A stretch of DNA of 64,000 nucleotides, taken from the NCBI RefSeq assembly GCF_020694005.1, contig NZ_CP073013.1, positions 2,552,578-2,616,577 of the forward strand, given 5' to 3'. A program made the translations under genes and the position numbers. The notes below the pieces were generated by a model. It saw only the letters and a program-made list of their open reading frames with translations, had not been told where the DNA came from and did no database searches. This DNA comes from Marinomonas profundi (GTDB lineage Bacteria; Pseudomonadota; Gammaproteobacteria; Pseudomonadales; Marinomonadaceae). Below, piece after piece: positions 45,333 to 53,109 of this stretch (the stretch's first letter is position 1; each line of letters starts with the position of its first letter).

Positions 45333-46250
45333 TTATTCTACACCCATATTAAGAGCCGCTTCTTTTAATATATTGCGTAACCAAATCAGTCCTTCGTCAT
45401 TGTTTCTATATTGATGCCATTGTACGCATTGTTGCATTGGTGGGATGTCAAAAGGCAGGGGGAGAATTTCTAATGGCCATACCTTGGCCATTTTTTTCGC
45501 TAATCTGGCGTGGATGGTCGCGATGTTTTCCGAGCCTATGACCAAGGCGGGTAGAGAGGCGAAGCTAAAGGTTGTGGCGACTAAGCGGCGTTTGATTCCG
45601 TATTTCTCTGTGATCGAGGTTTCCAGAAAGTCTTTTTTAATATCCCCTGGGCGCATTAATACATGACCCGCTGCCGCGTATTTTTCAGTGGTTAGCGGGT
45701 CTTTTGCTATTTGGCTGTGCTTCCAAACGACACAGACAAACTCTTCTTCATACAGCACTTCGCTAGGGTGTTGTGCCGACATAAAATTAGAGGGAATGAT
45801 TAATAGATCGGCTTTGCCTTGCTCTAGTTGCTCATGTGGGTTGTTTTCTACTTGAGCTAAGAGCTGAAAGCGAGCTGTGCTTTTTTGTTTGCCAACGATT
45901 TCTAAAGCATGGGGAATAAGTACGGTTTGTGTGTAATCGGAACAAAAAATACTAAAAATTCGATCTGTTGTTTTTGGGTTGAAGCTGGGTTGCACAAGTA
46001 TGGTGCTTTCGATGTTGTTGAGAGCATTTCGTACGTGTATTTTTAAATTTTCGCCTAACGGGGTAATGACCATCCTCCTGCCTATTTGCGTGAGCAAATC
46101 GTCTTCAAAATACTCTCGTAATCTTGATAAAGAGTTGCTCAGGGCTGAAGGGCTCATATTGAGCTTTTTGGCACCTTTAGTGATGCTTTGCTCGGAAAGC
46201 AGAGTATCTAATGCTACCAATAGATTGAGGTCGAGTTTTTTAAATCGCAT
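45333..46250 (-). CDS. LysR-family transcriptional regulator
   Basis: 305-aa regulator. The N-terminal winged HTH is about 1-65 (LNLLVALDTLLSEQSITKGAKKLNMSPSALSNSLSRLREYF), the effector-binding domain about 90-300. It is divergent from the DUF1302 porin; the shared gap contains the TTCGAT-N3-ATCGAA box also found upstream of the hydrolase. It is therefore the likely activator of both the hydrolase-cyclase and porin operons. Effector unknown, probably an aromatic intermediate. Confidence 0.92.
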   Translation of the reverse strand: MRFKKLDLNLLVALDTLLSEQSITKGAKKLNMSPSALSNSLSRLREYFEDDLLTQIGRRMVITPLGENLKIHVRNALNNIESTILVQPSFNPKTTDRIFSIFCSDYTQTVLIPHALEIVGKQKSTARFQLLAQVENNPHEQLEQGKADLLIIPSNFMSAQHPSEVLYEEEFVCVVWKHSQIAKDPLTTEKYAAAGHVLMRPGDIKKDFLETSITEKYGIKRRLVATTFSFASLPALVIGSENIATIHARLAKKMAKVWPLEILPLPFDIPPMQQCVQWHQYRNNDEGLIWLRNILKEAALNMGVE

Positions 46251-46280
46251 AGTTTTTTCGTTGCTTGTTATTTTTGATCA

Positions 46281-46315
46281 TTCGATCATATCGAATGGTC
46301 GATTCTATTTAAAGG
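46281..46315. promoter_or_regulatory. Candidate LysR operator between LysR and porin genes
   Basis: Contains TTCGAT-CAT-ATCGAA, a perfect 6-bp inverted repeat within a T-N11-A core. Near-identical to 42998-43032. It lies 31 bases from the LysR start codon and about 80 from the porin start, the usual place for an activator/autorepressor site. Confidence 0.82.
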
Positions 46316-46392
46316 GTTTTTCCGAAAGGTTGCAGTAATTTACATTGGACTTGTTCTTAAAGCATAAAAATAAAATTTGAGAGGAAGGACAA

Positions 46393-48006
46393 GTGAAAAT
46401 AATCAACTCGACGCCATTTCGGCTGAAGGTCGTTGCGTTAGCAATTGCCTCAAGCGCAAGTACAGGGTACGCCTTTAATATTGAGACAGGTAATCGAGAC
46501 GTAAGAATCAGTTTCGATAATACGGTGAAGTATAGTGCCGCCGCTCGCCTCAAAGATCAGTCTGACACCCTTACATCTGATGATAACTATGACGATGGTA
46601 ATAATAACTTTGATAAAGGTCTGGTATCTAATCGTTTAGACCTACTTTCAGAGTTTGATGCCTCATACGACGGTTTTGGTGTTCGTATTAGTGGTGCAGC
46701 TTGGTATGACGATGTCTATCAGCAAGACACTGATAATATGACTAGCACCAATAATAACTATGGTTCCGCAAGGAAGTTTTCTGGTCAAACCAAAGATATT
46801 ATGGGTGGCGGCGCTGAGTTATTAGATGCGTTTGTGTATGGTCGTTTTCCTGTGGTTGATGGCATGGAGGGTACGTTACGCGTAGGCCGCCACTCCCTTT
46901 TGTGGGGGGAAAGCTTGTTCTTTGGTGCTAACGGTATCGCGGGTACGCAAGGTCCTGTGGATGTTGTGAAGCTGATGTCTGTTCCAAACTCTCAATTTAA
47001 AGAGACGATGATACCAACCGGTAAAGTGTCTGTTGATCTACCAGTGTCTGAAACAGTCTCCGTTGGTGCTTATTACGCCTATGAATGGCAGAAGTCACAA
47101 TTGCAACCAGCCGGGGCTTACCTTTCTTCAGGAGATTCGGTTGACGGGGATCGAATTCTCGCAGGCACAATCGGTAACTTTGATCATAGTGATGATGTTG
47201 AGCCATCTGACTCAGGACAGTACGGTGTTCAAGTCAAGTTTAGCGACTATGAAAGCGATATTGACTATGGTCTGTATGCCATCCGTTTTCACGCCTATGC
47301 GCCAAGTGGAAACTATACAACCACGATACCTCAAATGGGCCCTCCTAAAGCGCGGGATTATCGTTGGGCCTATGCCGAAGGTATTGAAGCTTATGGCTTT
47401 AGTATGTCGAAAACCATTGGCGGATGGGGTTGGGCTGGTGAAGTGTCTTATCGTACCAACAGTCCATTAGGTACTAAGCCTCAAGGTCGAACTACCTCTC
47501 AAGAGCCCTATAACAATAACAGTAACCCAGGTTATGCGATTGGTGATACCGCTCATGCGCAAGTTAGCTGGATTGCCAGTGTGCCTAGCTTTATTTCTCA
47601 GGAAGCCTCCTTTGTTGGTGAGCTTGCATGGAACACTCGCGTAAAAACGACAGAAAATGAAGACTTGCTGAATCCGAATGCAGATAAGTCGGCGGCGTCT
47701 CTGCGAGTGGTGTTTACGCCTACGTATCGACAAGCTTTCGACGGGGTGGATTTAAGCCCATCTATTGGTGCTAGCTATACAGTCGGTAACTCCTCGGCGC
47801 TTGGGTCTTCATTTGGTACCGACAAAGGCGGTGATATCAACATAGGTGTGAAAGCGCTTTATCTGAATCGTTGGAACGCCTCTTTAAACTACATGAAGTT
47901 TTATGGGCCTGAAGGTGTTTTTAATGATGACACCAATAGCCAAACCTATAAACAGTCCCTCAAAGATCGCGACTTTATCTCCGCTTCTATTAGCACCACC
48001 TTTTAA
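46393..48006 (+). CDS. DUF1302 outer-membrane porin-like protein
   Basis: 537-aa protein with a signal peptide (about 1-27, ending GYAF) and a body of alternating beta strands rich in Gly, Tyr and Ser, ending in ISTTF with a C-terminal Phe typical of outer-membrane barrels. DUF1302 proteins are found with DUF1329, YCF48-like and RND genes in aromatic and steroid degradation clusters, and are thought to admit hydrophobic substrates. GTG start, with GAGGAAGG upstream. Confidence 0.87.
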   Translation: MKIINSTPFRLKVVALAIASSASTGYAFNIETGNRDVRISFDNTVKYSAAARLKDQSDTLTSDDNYDDGNNNFDKGLVSNRLDLLSEFDASYDGFGVRISGAAWYDDVYQQDTDNMTSTNNNYGSARKFSGQTKDIMGGGAELLDAFVYGRFPVVDGMEGTLRVGRHSLLWGESLFFGANGIAGTQGPVDVVKLMSVPNSQFKETMIPTGKVSVDLPVSETVSVGAYYAYEWQKSQLQPAGAYLSSGDSVDGDRILAGTIGNFDHSDDVEPSDSGQYGVQVKFSDYESDIDYGLYAIRFHAYAPSGNYTTTIPQMGPPKARDYRWAYAEGIEAYGFSMSKTIGGWGWAGEVSYRTNSPLGTKPQGRTTSQEPYNNNSNPGYAIGDTAHAQVSWIASVPSFISQEASFVGELAWNTRVKTTENEDLLNPNADKSAASLRVVFTPTYRQAFDGVDLSPSIGASYTVGNSSALGSSFGTDKGGDINIGVKALYLNRWNASLNYMKFYGPEGVFNDDTNSQTYKQSLKDRDFISASISTTF

Positions 48007-48017
48007 TTCTTTGGAGA

Positions 48018-49385
48018 ATGATGATGTATAACAATAAAAAACACGCTCTTAGTATGTTAGCTACCTCGGTAGTACTAGGTTGCTTTTCGCTGGCTTCTTA
48101 TGCGGCCGTTAGCCCAGAGCAAGCGGCTCGACTGGGGGCAGACCTAACCCCGTTTGGTGGTGAAAAAGCGGGTAACAGTGACGGTTCTATCCCTGCCTGG
48201 ACGGGCGGTTTTAATGATCCGATTGAAGGTGAAGTATTAGGTGGGAAGCGCTTAGACCCTCTTGCTGATGAGAAGCCTTTATACACAGTGACTGCAGCAA
48301 ATATGGACAAGTATGCTGAGAAGTTAACCGATGGTGTGAAGGCAATGCTGCAAAAGTATCCGGATACTTATCGTCTAGATGTTTATCCAACCCATAGAAC
48401 GGCGACGGCGCCTGAATGGGTATACAACTACACCATGCAGAATGCTTTAAAAGCTAAATTAGATGGTCATAAAATCCTTGATGCGTTTGGCGGTGTGCCT
48501 TTTCCCATTCCTCAAAACGGATTGGAAGCCATCAATAACCATCGCCTTTCTTGGAAAGGGGTGAGTTGGGAAGCCGATATTAACCAGTATCAAATTACCT
48601 CAAGTGGCAAGGCTGTGTTAACCACCGATGGTTTATTGAAGAACCAAATGCCCTATTACTTTGAAGAAGGTTCCAGTGAAGGGTTTGATGGCTTTTTTTG
48701 GGAAATCAACCTTGAAAACTACGGCCCACCAATTCGTGCGGGTGAAAGAATAGCAGGTCGTACCAATTTGGATGAGGGCAAAACTCAGTCTTATGTTTAT
48801 TTAGCGGGCCAACGTCGTGTGCGTAAGCTCCCCAATGCTTGTTGTGACACGCCGACGCCAGCAACCGCGGGGTTAATGTCCTTTGATGAGTTAAGCGTAT
48901 TTTCGGGCACGACTGAAGTGTTTGATTGGAAGTTGCTCGGTAAGAAAGAGATTCTGATTCCCTACAATGAAAACCGTTTTTTACAGTACAGCGATGAAGA
49001 AGCGATTGCCGCTAGCCACTTAAATCCTGATGCTGTTCGTTGGGAGTTGCATCGAGTATGGGTGGTTGAAGCAACGCTTGCTGAGGGTAAACGCCATCAG
49101 GCTGTGCGTAGTAAATACTACCTTGATGAAGATACTTGGCAAGCTTCTTTGGCGGATCGTTGGGACTCAAATGGTGACTTATGGAAAACCCTATGGCAGT
49201 TCAATTACATCATGCCTGAGTTCCCAGGCACGATTCCGCAAACCTTTGGTTTTTATAACTTACTGTCCGGTGAGGCTTATGTGGCCAATATGATGAATGA
49301 TAAGTCATTCCACAATAGACCGGTTGCTCGTTTTCCTACCAGTACTTTTACTGGTCAAGGTTTAGCGCGTCAGGGTACTCGATAG
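48018..49385 (+). CDS. DUF1329 outer-membrane lipoprotein-sorting-like protein
   Basis: 455-aa secreted protein with a signal peptide (cleavage near SYAAV, about residue 31), family DUF1329 (LolB-like fold). It starts at one of three consecutive ATGs (48018, 48021, 48024) after GGAGA. It follows the porin by 11 bases in an apparent operon. Its biochemical role is not known; co-occurrence with DUF1302 and RND transporters suggests transport across the outer membrane. Confidence 0.87.
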   Translation: MMMYNNKKHALSMLATSVVLGCFSLASYAAVSPEQAARLGADLTPFGGEKAGNSDGSIPAWTGGFNDPIEGEVLGGKRLDPLADEKPLYTVTAANMDKYAEKLTDGVKAMLQKYPDTYRLDVYPTHRTATAPEWVYNYTMQNALKAKLDGHKILDAFGGVPFPIPQNGLEAINNHRLSWKGVSWEADINQYQITSSGKAVLTTDGLLKNQMPYYFEEGSSEGFDGFFWEINLENYGPPIRAGERIAGRTNLDEGKTQSYVYLAGQRRVRKLPNACCDTPTPATAGLMSFDELSVFSGTTEVFDWKLLGKKEILIPYNENRFLQYSDEEAIAASHLNPDAVRWELHRVWVVEATLAEGKRHQAVRSKYYLDEDTWQASLADRWDSNGDLWKTLWQFNYIMPEFPGTIPQTFGFYNLLSGEAYVANMMNDKSFHNRPVARFPTSTFTGQGLARQGTR

Positions 49386-49421
49386 GTTCATTTAATACTC
49401 AGTTAATCCGATTATTTTTGT

Positions 49422-49472
49422 ATCAAAGGGAGAGCGTTGCCTTACCCCTTTTGGCCGCGCTCGTCCTTTGAT
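49422..49472 (+). terminator. Possible terminator after the DUF1329 gene
   Basis: Imperfect stem ATCAAAGG-GA-GAGCG with complement CGCTC-GT-CCTTTGAT and a 20-base loop. Only a short T-run follows after five bases, so it is a weak call. Confidence 0.4.
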
Positions 49473-49510
49473 GCAGGTTTTGGACTGACTGAAAAAGTGT
49501 ATTTTACAAA

Positions 49511-49636
49511 AGAGAATTGAAGATATTTACCGATTGTGAAGGTGATATTCAGCACTCTAGTTTTGATCATTCTGCCAATGCTGGGGCGTATATCGCCGAT
49601 TGGGTGGCAGAGACATTGAATGGTCATACGACCTAA
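49511..49636 (+). pseudogene. C-terminal remnant of an alpha/beta hydrolase
   Basis: An open frame of 41 codons without a start reads RELKIFTDCEGDIQH, then AYIADWVAETLNG, and ends in TAA. It matches the C-terminus of the intact hydrolase at 43309 (REFKIFTEREGGVEH, DYIADWFAKTLGG). The catalytic His is retained but nothing upstream of residue 345 is left. It lies directly before the VOC gene's ribosome site. This is clear evidence of a lost paralogue. Confidence 0.85.
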
Positions 49637-49656
49637 TCGCAAAGAGGATAGAAATA

Positions 49657-50610
49657 ATGAAAATAGTGGGTTTAGAAACTATCGTTTTTGGTGTTGAAGA
49701 TGTCGCTTCTTGCGCTATTTTTCTAACCGACTACGGTTTGTTTCCTGTTGATGTCACGGAAACAGGCGGGCGTTTTGAAGCATTAGATGGTACTGCAGTC
49801 GTGTTGGCGCATGTCTCTGATACCAGTCTTCCTGCCAGTATTGGTAATGGTTGTATGATGCGAAAAACCGTCATGGGCGTTGCTGATAGCGCGACGATTG
49901 AGGCGATTACTGAAGAATTACGTAAAGATCGAGAGGTACGACAACTAGCCGATGGCTCTATTGAATCGACAGATGACTCTGGTTTTGTGATTGGCTTTCA
50001 GGTGACTGCTCGTAAAGAATTGAATTTGGCGGGTGAAATTTCTAATGTGCCGGGATCGCCATTTCAACGTCCCGTTAACCACCAAGCAGTACAGTTAGAG
50101 GTGGACTCAATTCGTCCTCGAACCTTGTCTCATATTGTGTATTTTGTGCCTGACCCGGTAAAAGCAGAAGCGTTTTATGTCGAGCGATTGGGCTTTCGTT
50201 GTACCGATAGATTTGAAGGTGCAGGGCCATTTCTACAACCAGCAGGAACGTTAGATCACCACACCCATTTCTTGATTGGTGCGCCACCATTTATGCAAGG
50301 CGTTGAGCATTTCACTTTCCATTTTGCCGGGCCTACTGAAGTGATGCAAAACGGTTCTCAGTTTATTGAAAAAGGTTATCAAGCTTTTTGGGGGCCGGGT
50401 CGACATATTATGGGATCGAACTGGTTCTGGTATTTCAACAGCCCTTTTGCATGCCATATCGAGATGGATGCCGACATGGATTTACATGATCAAAACTGGA
50501 GCCCTCGTTCGCTCCCTATGGGTGCAGACAACTCACAAGCCTTCTTGCTGCGTTACAGAAAAAAATGGTCACCAGGAAAAGATACCCCTCATAACGGCGA
50601 TTATGAGTAG
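49657..50610 (+). CDS. Two-domain VOC protein, extradiol dioxygenase-like
   Basis: 317-aa vicinal-oxygen-chelate protein of the 2,3-dihydroxybiphenyl dioxygenase type. The catalytic metal triad appears present in the C-terminal domain: His159 (LSHIVYFVPD), His218 or His222 (VEHFTFHFAG) and Glu269 (CHIEMD). It would cleave a catechol-type ring meta to the hydroxyls. Start 49657 follows GAGGATAG; the frame extends upstream into the hydrolase remnant but does not belong to it. Substrate unknown. Confidence 0.8.
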   Translation: MKIVGLETIVFGVEDVASCAIFLTDYGLFPVDVTETGGRFEALDGTAVVLAHVSDTSLPASIGNGCMMRKTVMGVADSATIEAITEELRKDREVRQLADGSIESTDDSGFVIGFQVTARKELNLAGEISNVPGSPFQRPVNHQAVQLEVDSIRPRTLSHIVYFVPDPVKAEAFYVERLGFRCTDRFEGAGPFLQPAGTLDHHTHFLIGAPPFMQGVEHFTFHFAGPTEVMQNGSQFIEKGYQAFWGPGRHIMGSNWFWYFNSPFACHIEMDADMDLHDQNWSPRSLPMGADNSQAFLLRYRKKWSPGKDTPHNGDYE

Positions 50611-50660
50611 TGGTATTTAAGTAACAAAATGTGTAAACAAGTCGTTGGTATAAGAGATAA

Positions 50661-50707
50661 CGTTTTATGGGGGGAGCGGTAATTCTTTATTACTGCCCAT
50701 AAAAACG
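50661..50707 (+). promoter_or_regulatory. Long imperfect stem-loop between VOC and MFS genes
   Basis: CGTTTTATGGG pairs with CCCATAAAAACG around an inner GCGGTAAT / ATTACTGC stem. It has no T-tail. It could be a terminator of the VOC gene or a leader structure of the MFS operon. Confidence 0.45.
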
Positions 50708-50845
50708 GAAGGTGACGATACGTCGCTACCACGCAATAACAATAAACAAAGTGGATGGTAATAGTATGTTGATGATGTCTGTGAGATACGGGATTTTTTG
50801 CTTTACGGATCGAAGAGAACCAACCTTTCTTATGGGAGGTGTGCA

Positions 50846-52015
50846 ATGAGCCATCGTTTTGGATTTAAAGGCAATTTTGCTTTGATGGTGTCTCATAGTG
50901 CCGGCATGTTAGACCTAGTGGCGTTGCCTTTATGGATTGGTGTTTTGGTGACTTCGTATCATTTTGATAGCCAGCAAGCCGGTGGTTTAGTGACGTTGTT
51001 TTTAATCGGGGCGGTGTGCGCAAGTGTGTTAATTGCTCCGCGTTTTAAACAATTAAATCGACGTATGGTGGCGAGCGTTGGCTTTTTGGCGTCAGGGTTA
51101 TGCTTTTTTACCGCTTCTCAAACCAATGATTATGTTCAGTTAGCCGTACTGCATGTGGTGGCAGGTATCACGGCAAGCGCCGCACTCAGTATGGCGCATG
51201 GCACTTTTGCACGAGCTGAAAATCCGCATCAGTTGTTTGCTATTGCCGGCCTTACGTTAGGTATTATGGCGTTCGTCTTTATGGGCGCGACACCCAATAT
51301 TACTAAGGCTGCGGGCGGGCATTCATTGTTCATTATCTTTGGCGGAATTATGACGTTTGCTGCGCTTGTTTGTGCTGTGGCCTTTCCTTCGCTGGTGTTT
51401 GATCATGAAGAAAGTACGAAGGCTAAACCGGTTGCCACTAAAATCTCATCTAGCGTTTGGTATGGCATTGTCGGCATTAGCTTAATGGCAGTGACTCAAG
51501 CCATGACGTTTAGCTTTATGGAGCGCGTCGGTAATGAGCGAGGTTTTGCGGCGGATTCTGTGACCTTAGTGTTGGTCGTGCTTGCGCTGATTAATATTTT
51601 TGCAGCGGTGTTTGCTGGGTTTTTTGAAAAGCGTCTTTCGGTCCGGGTTGTGTTATGCGCGGGCCCTGTGCTGCAAATTATCTTGTCTAATATTATGATG
51701 AACGCAACCAGCTTCGCTTTTTATGCCGCGTCAGCATCCTTCTTTGTTGCCCTGATGATATTCACTCATACCTTTGTTTTTGGCTTATTGGCTCGTTTAG
51801 ACGCGTCGGGTCGCGCCATGGCGGCAACACCGGCGATGTTAATGATAGGCGCCGCGATTGGTCCAATTTTGGGGGGAACCATCATTAAGTTTGTGGGCTA
51901 TCAAGGTATTGGTATCGCTGCTTTTATATTCGGTACGATTTCACTTGTGTGCTTTTTGCGTGTTTTTCAGCGCAGCGCCGATGTCATTCAATCTGAATCT
52001 GAATCTGTGGCGTGA
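50846..52015 (+). CDS. Major facilitator superfamily transporter
   Basis: 389-aa inner-membrane protein with about 12 hydrophobic helices, an MFS fold with the loop FKQLNRRMVASVGFL between helices 2 and 3 and a central basic loop (ESTKAKPVATK) near residue 195. It probably imports or exports a pathway compound. ATG 50846 has GGGAGGTG upstream. It is eight bases ahead of the YCF48-like gene and seems to open an operon that continues to 59716. Confidence 0.85.
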   Translation: MSHRFGFKGNFALMVSHSAGMLDLVALPLWIGVLVTSYHFDSQQAGGLVTLFLIGAVCASVLIAPRFKQLNRRMVASVGFLASGLCFFTASQTNDYVQLAVLHVVAGITASAALSMAHGTFARAENPHQLFAIAGLTLGIMAFVFMGATPNITKAAGGHSLFIIFGGIMTFAALVCAVAFPSLVFDHEESTKAKPVATKISSSVWYGIVGISLMAVTQAMTFSFMERVGNERGFAADSVTLVLVVLALINIFAAVFAGFFEKRLSVRVVLCAGPVLQIILSNIMMNATSFAFYAASASFFVALMIFTHTFVFGLLARLDASGRAMAATPAMLMIGAAIGPILGGTIIKFVGYQGIGIAAFIFGTISLVCFLRVFQRSADVIQSESESVA

Positions 52016-52023
52016 GGTGAATA

Positions 52024-53109
52024 ATGTTTAATCAGAAGAAAGCGATAACACACCCTGCTAGCTTCTTACGTAAGCTCGCTAGGTTCACTCTGATGGCTTT
52101 GCTACTTTGTCGTATTGAGTGGAGCATAGCGGCCGTGGCGGATGCGATGGATCGACCTGCTATAGCGTCTAACTTGGGCGCGCATTCTGCCTTAATGTCG
52201 GTGGCATCGGTGGGGGATCATTATATTGCCGTTGGTGAACGGGGTTTGATTCTTCGTTCAGATGCCGAGGGAAAAAACTGGCAGCAGCGGCCTTCGCCAG
52301 TCAGTGTCACGTTAACTGGCGTAAGTTTTACGGATGAACATAACGGCTATGCGATTGGTCATGGCGGTATTGTATTACGCACCACTAATGGCGGCGAAGC
52401 ATGGCAGGTTCAGCTTGATGGTCGCACATTAGCTGAAAACCTTTTGCTTGAGGCTGAGAAATCCAATGATCAGGAGGCCATTCAACAGGCTAATTTTTTG
52501 TTATCGGATGGCCCTGATAAACCTTTTTTAGATGTGTTGGTGCTGGAGCGAGAGCATCTTGTGGTCGTTGGTGCTTATGGCTTGGCCTTTGAAAGTGAAG
52601 ACGGCGGCCAGACTTGGACGTCTTGGATGGAGCGTATTGAGAACCCATTTGGCCTGCATTTATACAGCATCCGTAAACAAGGTGAGCGTATTTTAATTGC
52701 CGGTGAGCAGGGCTTTGTTGCCCTTTCAATGGATGACGGCCAGTCGTTTGAAACCATCGAAACGCCTTATGGCGGCAGCTTTTTTACCGCTCAACTATTA
52801 GGACAAAGTGACATAGTGCTGGCTGGTTTGCGCGGTAATACCTTGCTATCCAATGATAATGGACAACACTGGAAAATCATTAAAAACCCTATTGGTTCGT
52901 CGATTATGGCGTCTTTTATCCACTCTAATGGCCAAGTCGTCATGGCTAATCAAGCGGGAACCTTGCTGGGTCTGAAAGAGAATCGACTGGTCCCACTTAC
53001 CCGTAAACGCCTTCCACCTTTAACCGCTATGCTAGAAAAAGTGAACGGTAGTGTACTTGCTTTAAGCATCAATGGGCCTGTTTCTATTGATGTAGGAGAT
53101 TTCAAATGA
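52024..53109 (+). CDS. YCF48/BNR-repeat periplasmic protein
   Basis: 361-aa secreted beta-propeller. Signal peptide about 1-36. Repeats such as GEQGFVALSMDDGQSF, GERGLILRSDAEGKNW and GHGGIVLRTTNGGEAW are the BNR/YCF48 type. These proteins accompany RND transporters in DUF1302 clusters and may act as periplasmic adaptors. It overlaps the RND gene by four bases (ATGA), so they are coupled. Confidence 0.85.
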   Translation: MFNQKKAITHPASFLRKLARFTLMALLLCRIEWSIAAVADAMDRPAIASNLGAHSALMSVASVGDHYIAVGERGLILRSDAEGKNWQQRPSPVSVTLTGVSFTDEHNGYAIGHGGIVLRTTNGGEAWQVQLDGRTLAENLLLEAEKSNDQEAIQQANFLLSDGPDKPFLDVLVLEREHLVVVGAYGLAFESEDGGQTWTSWMERIENPFGLHLYSIRKQGERILIAGEQGFVALSMDDGQSFETIETPYGGSFFTAQLLGQSDIVLAGLRGNTLLSNDNGQHWKIIKNPIGSSIMASFIHSNGQVVMANQAGTLLGLKENRLVPLTRKRLPPLTAMLEKVNGSVLALSINGPVSIDVGDFK

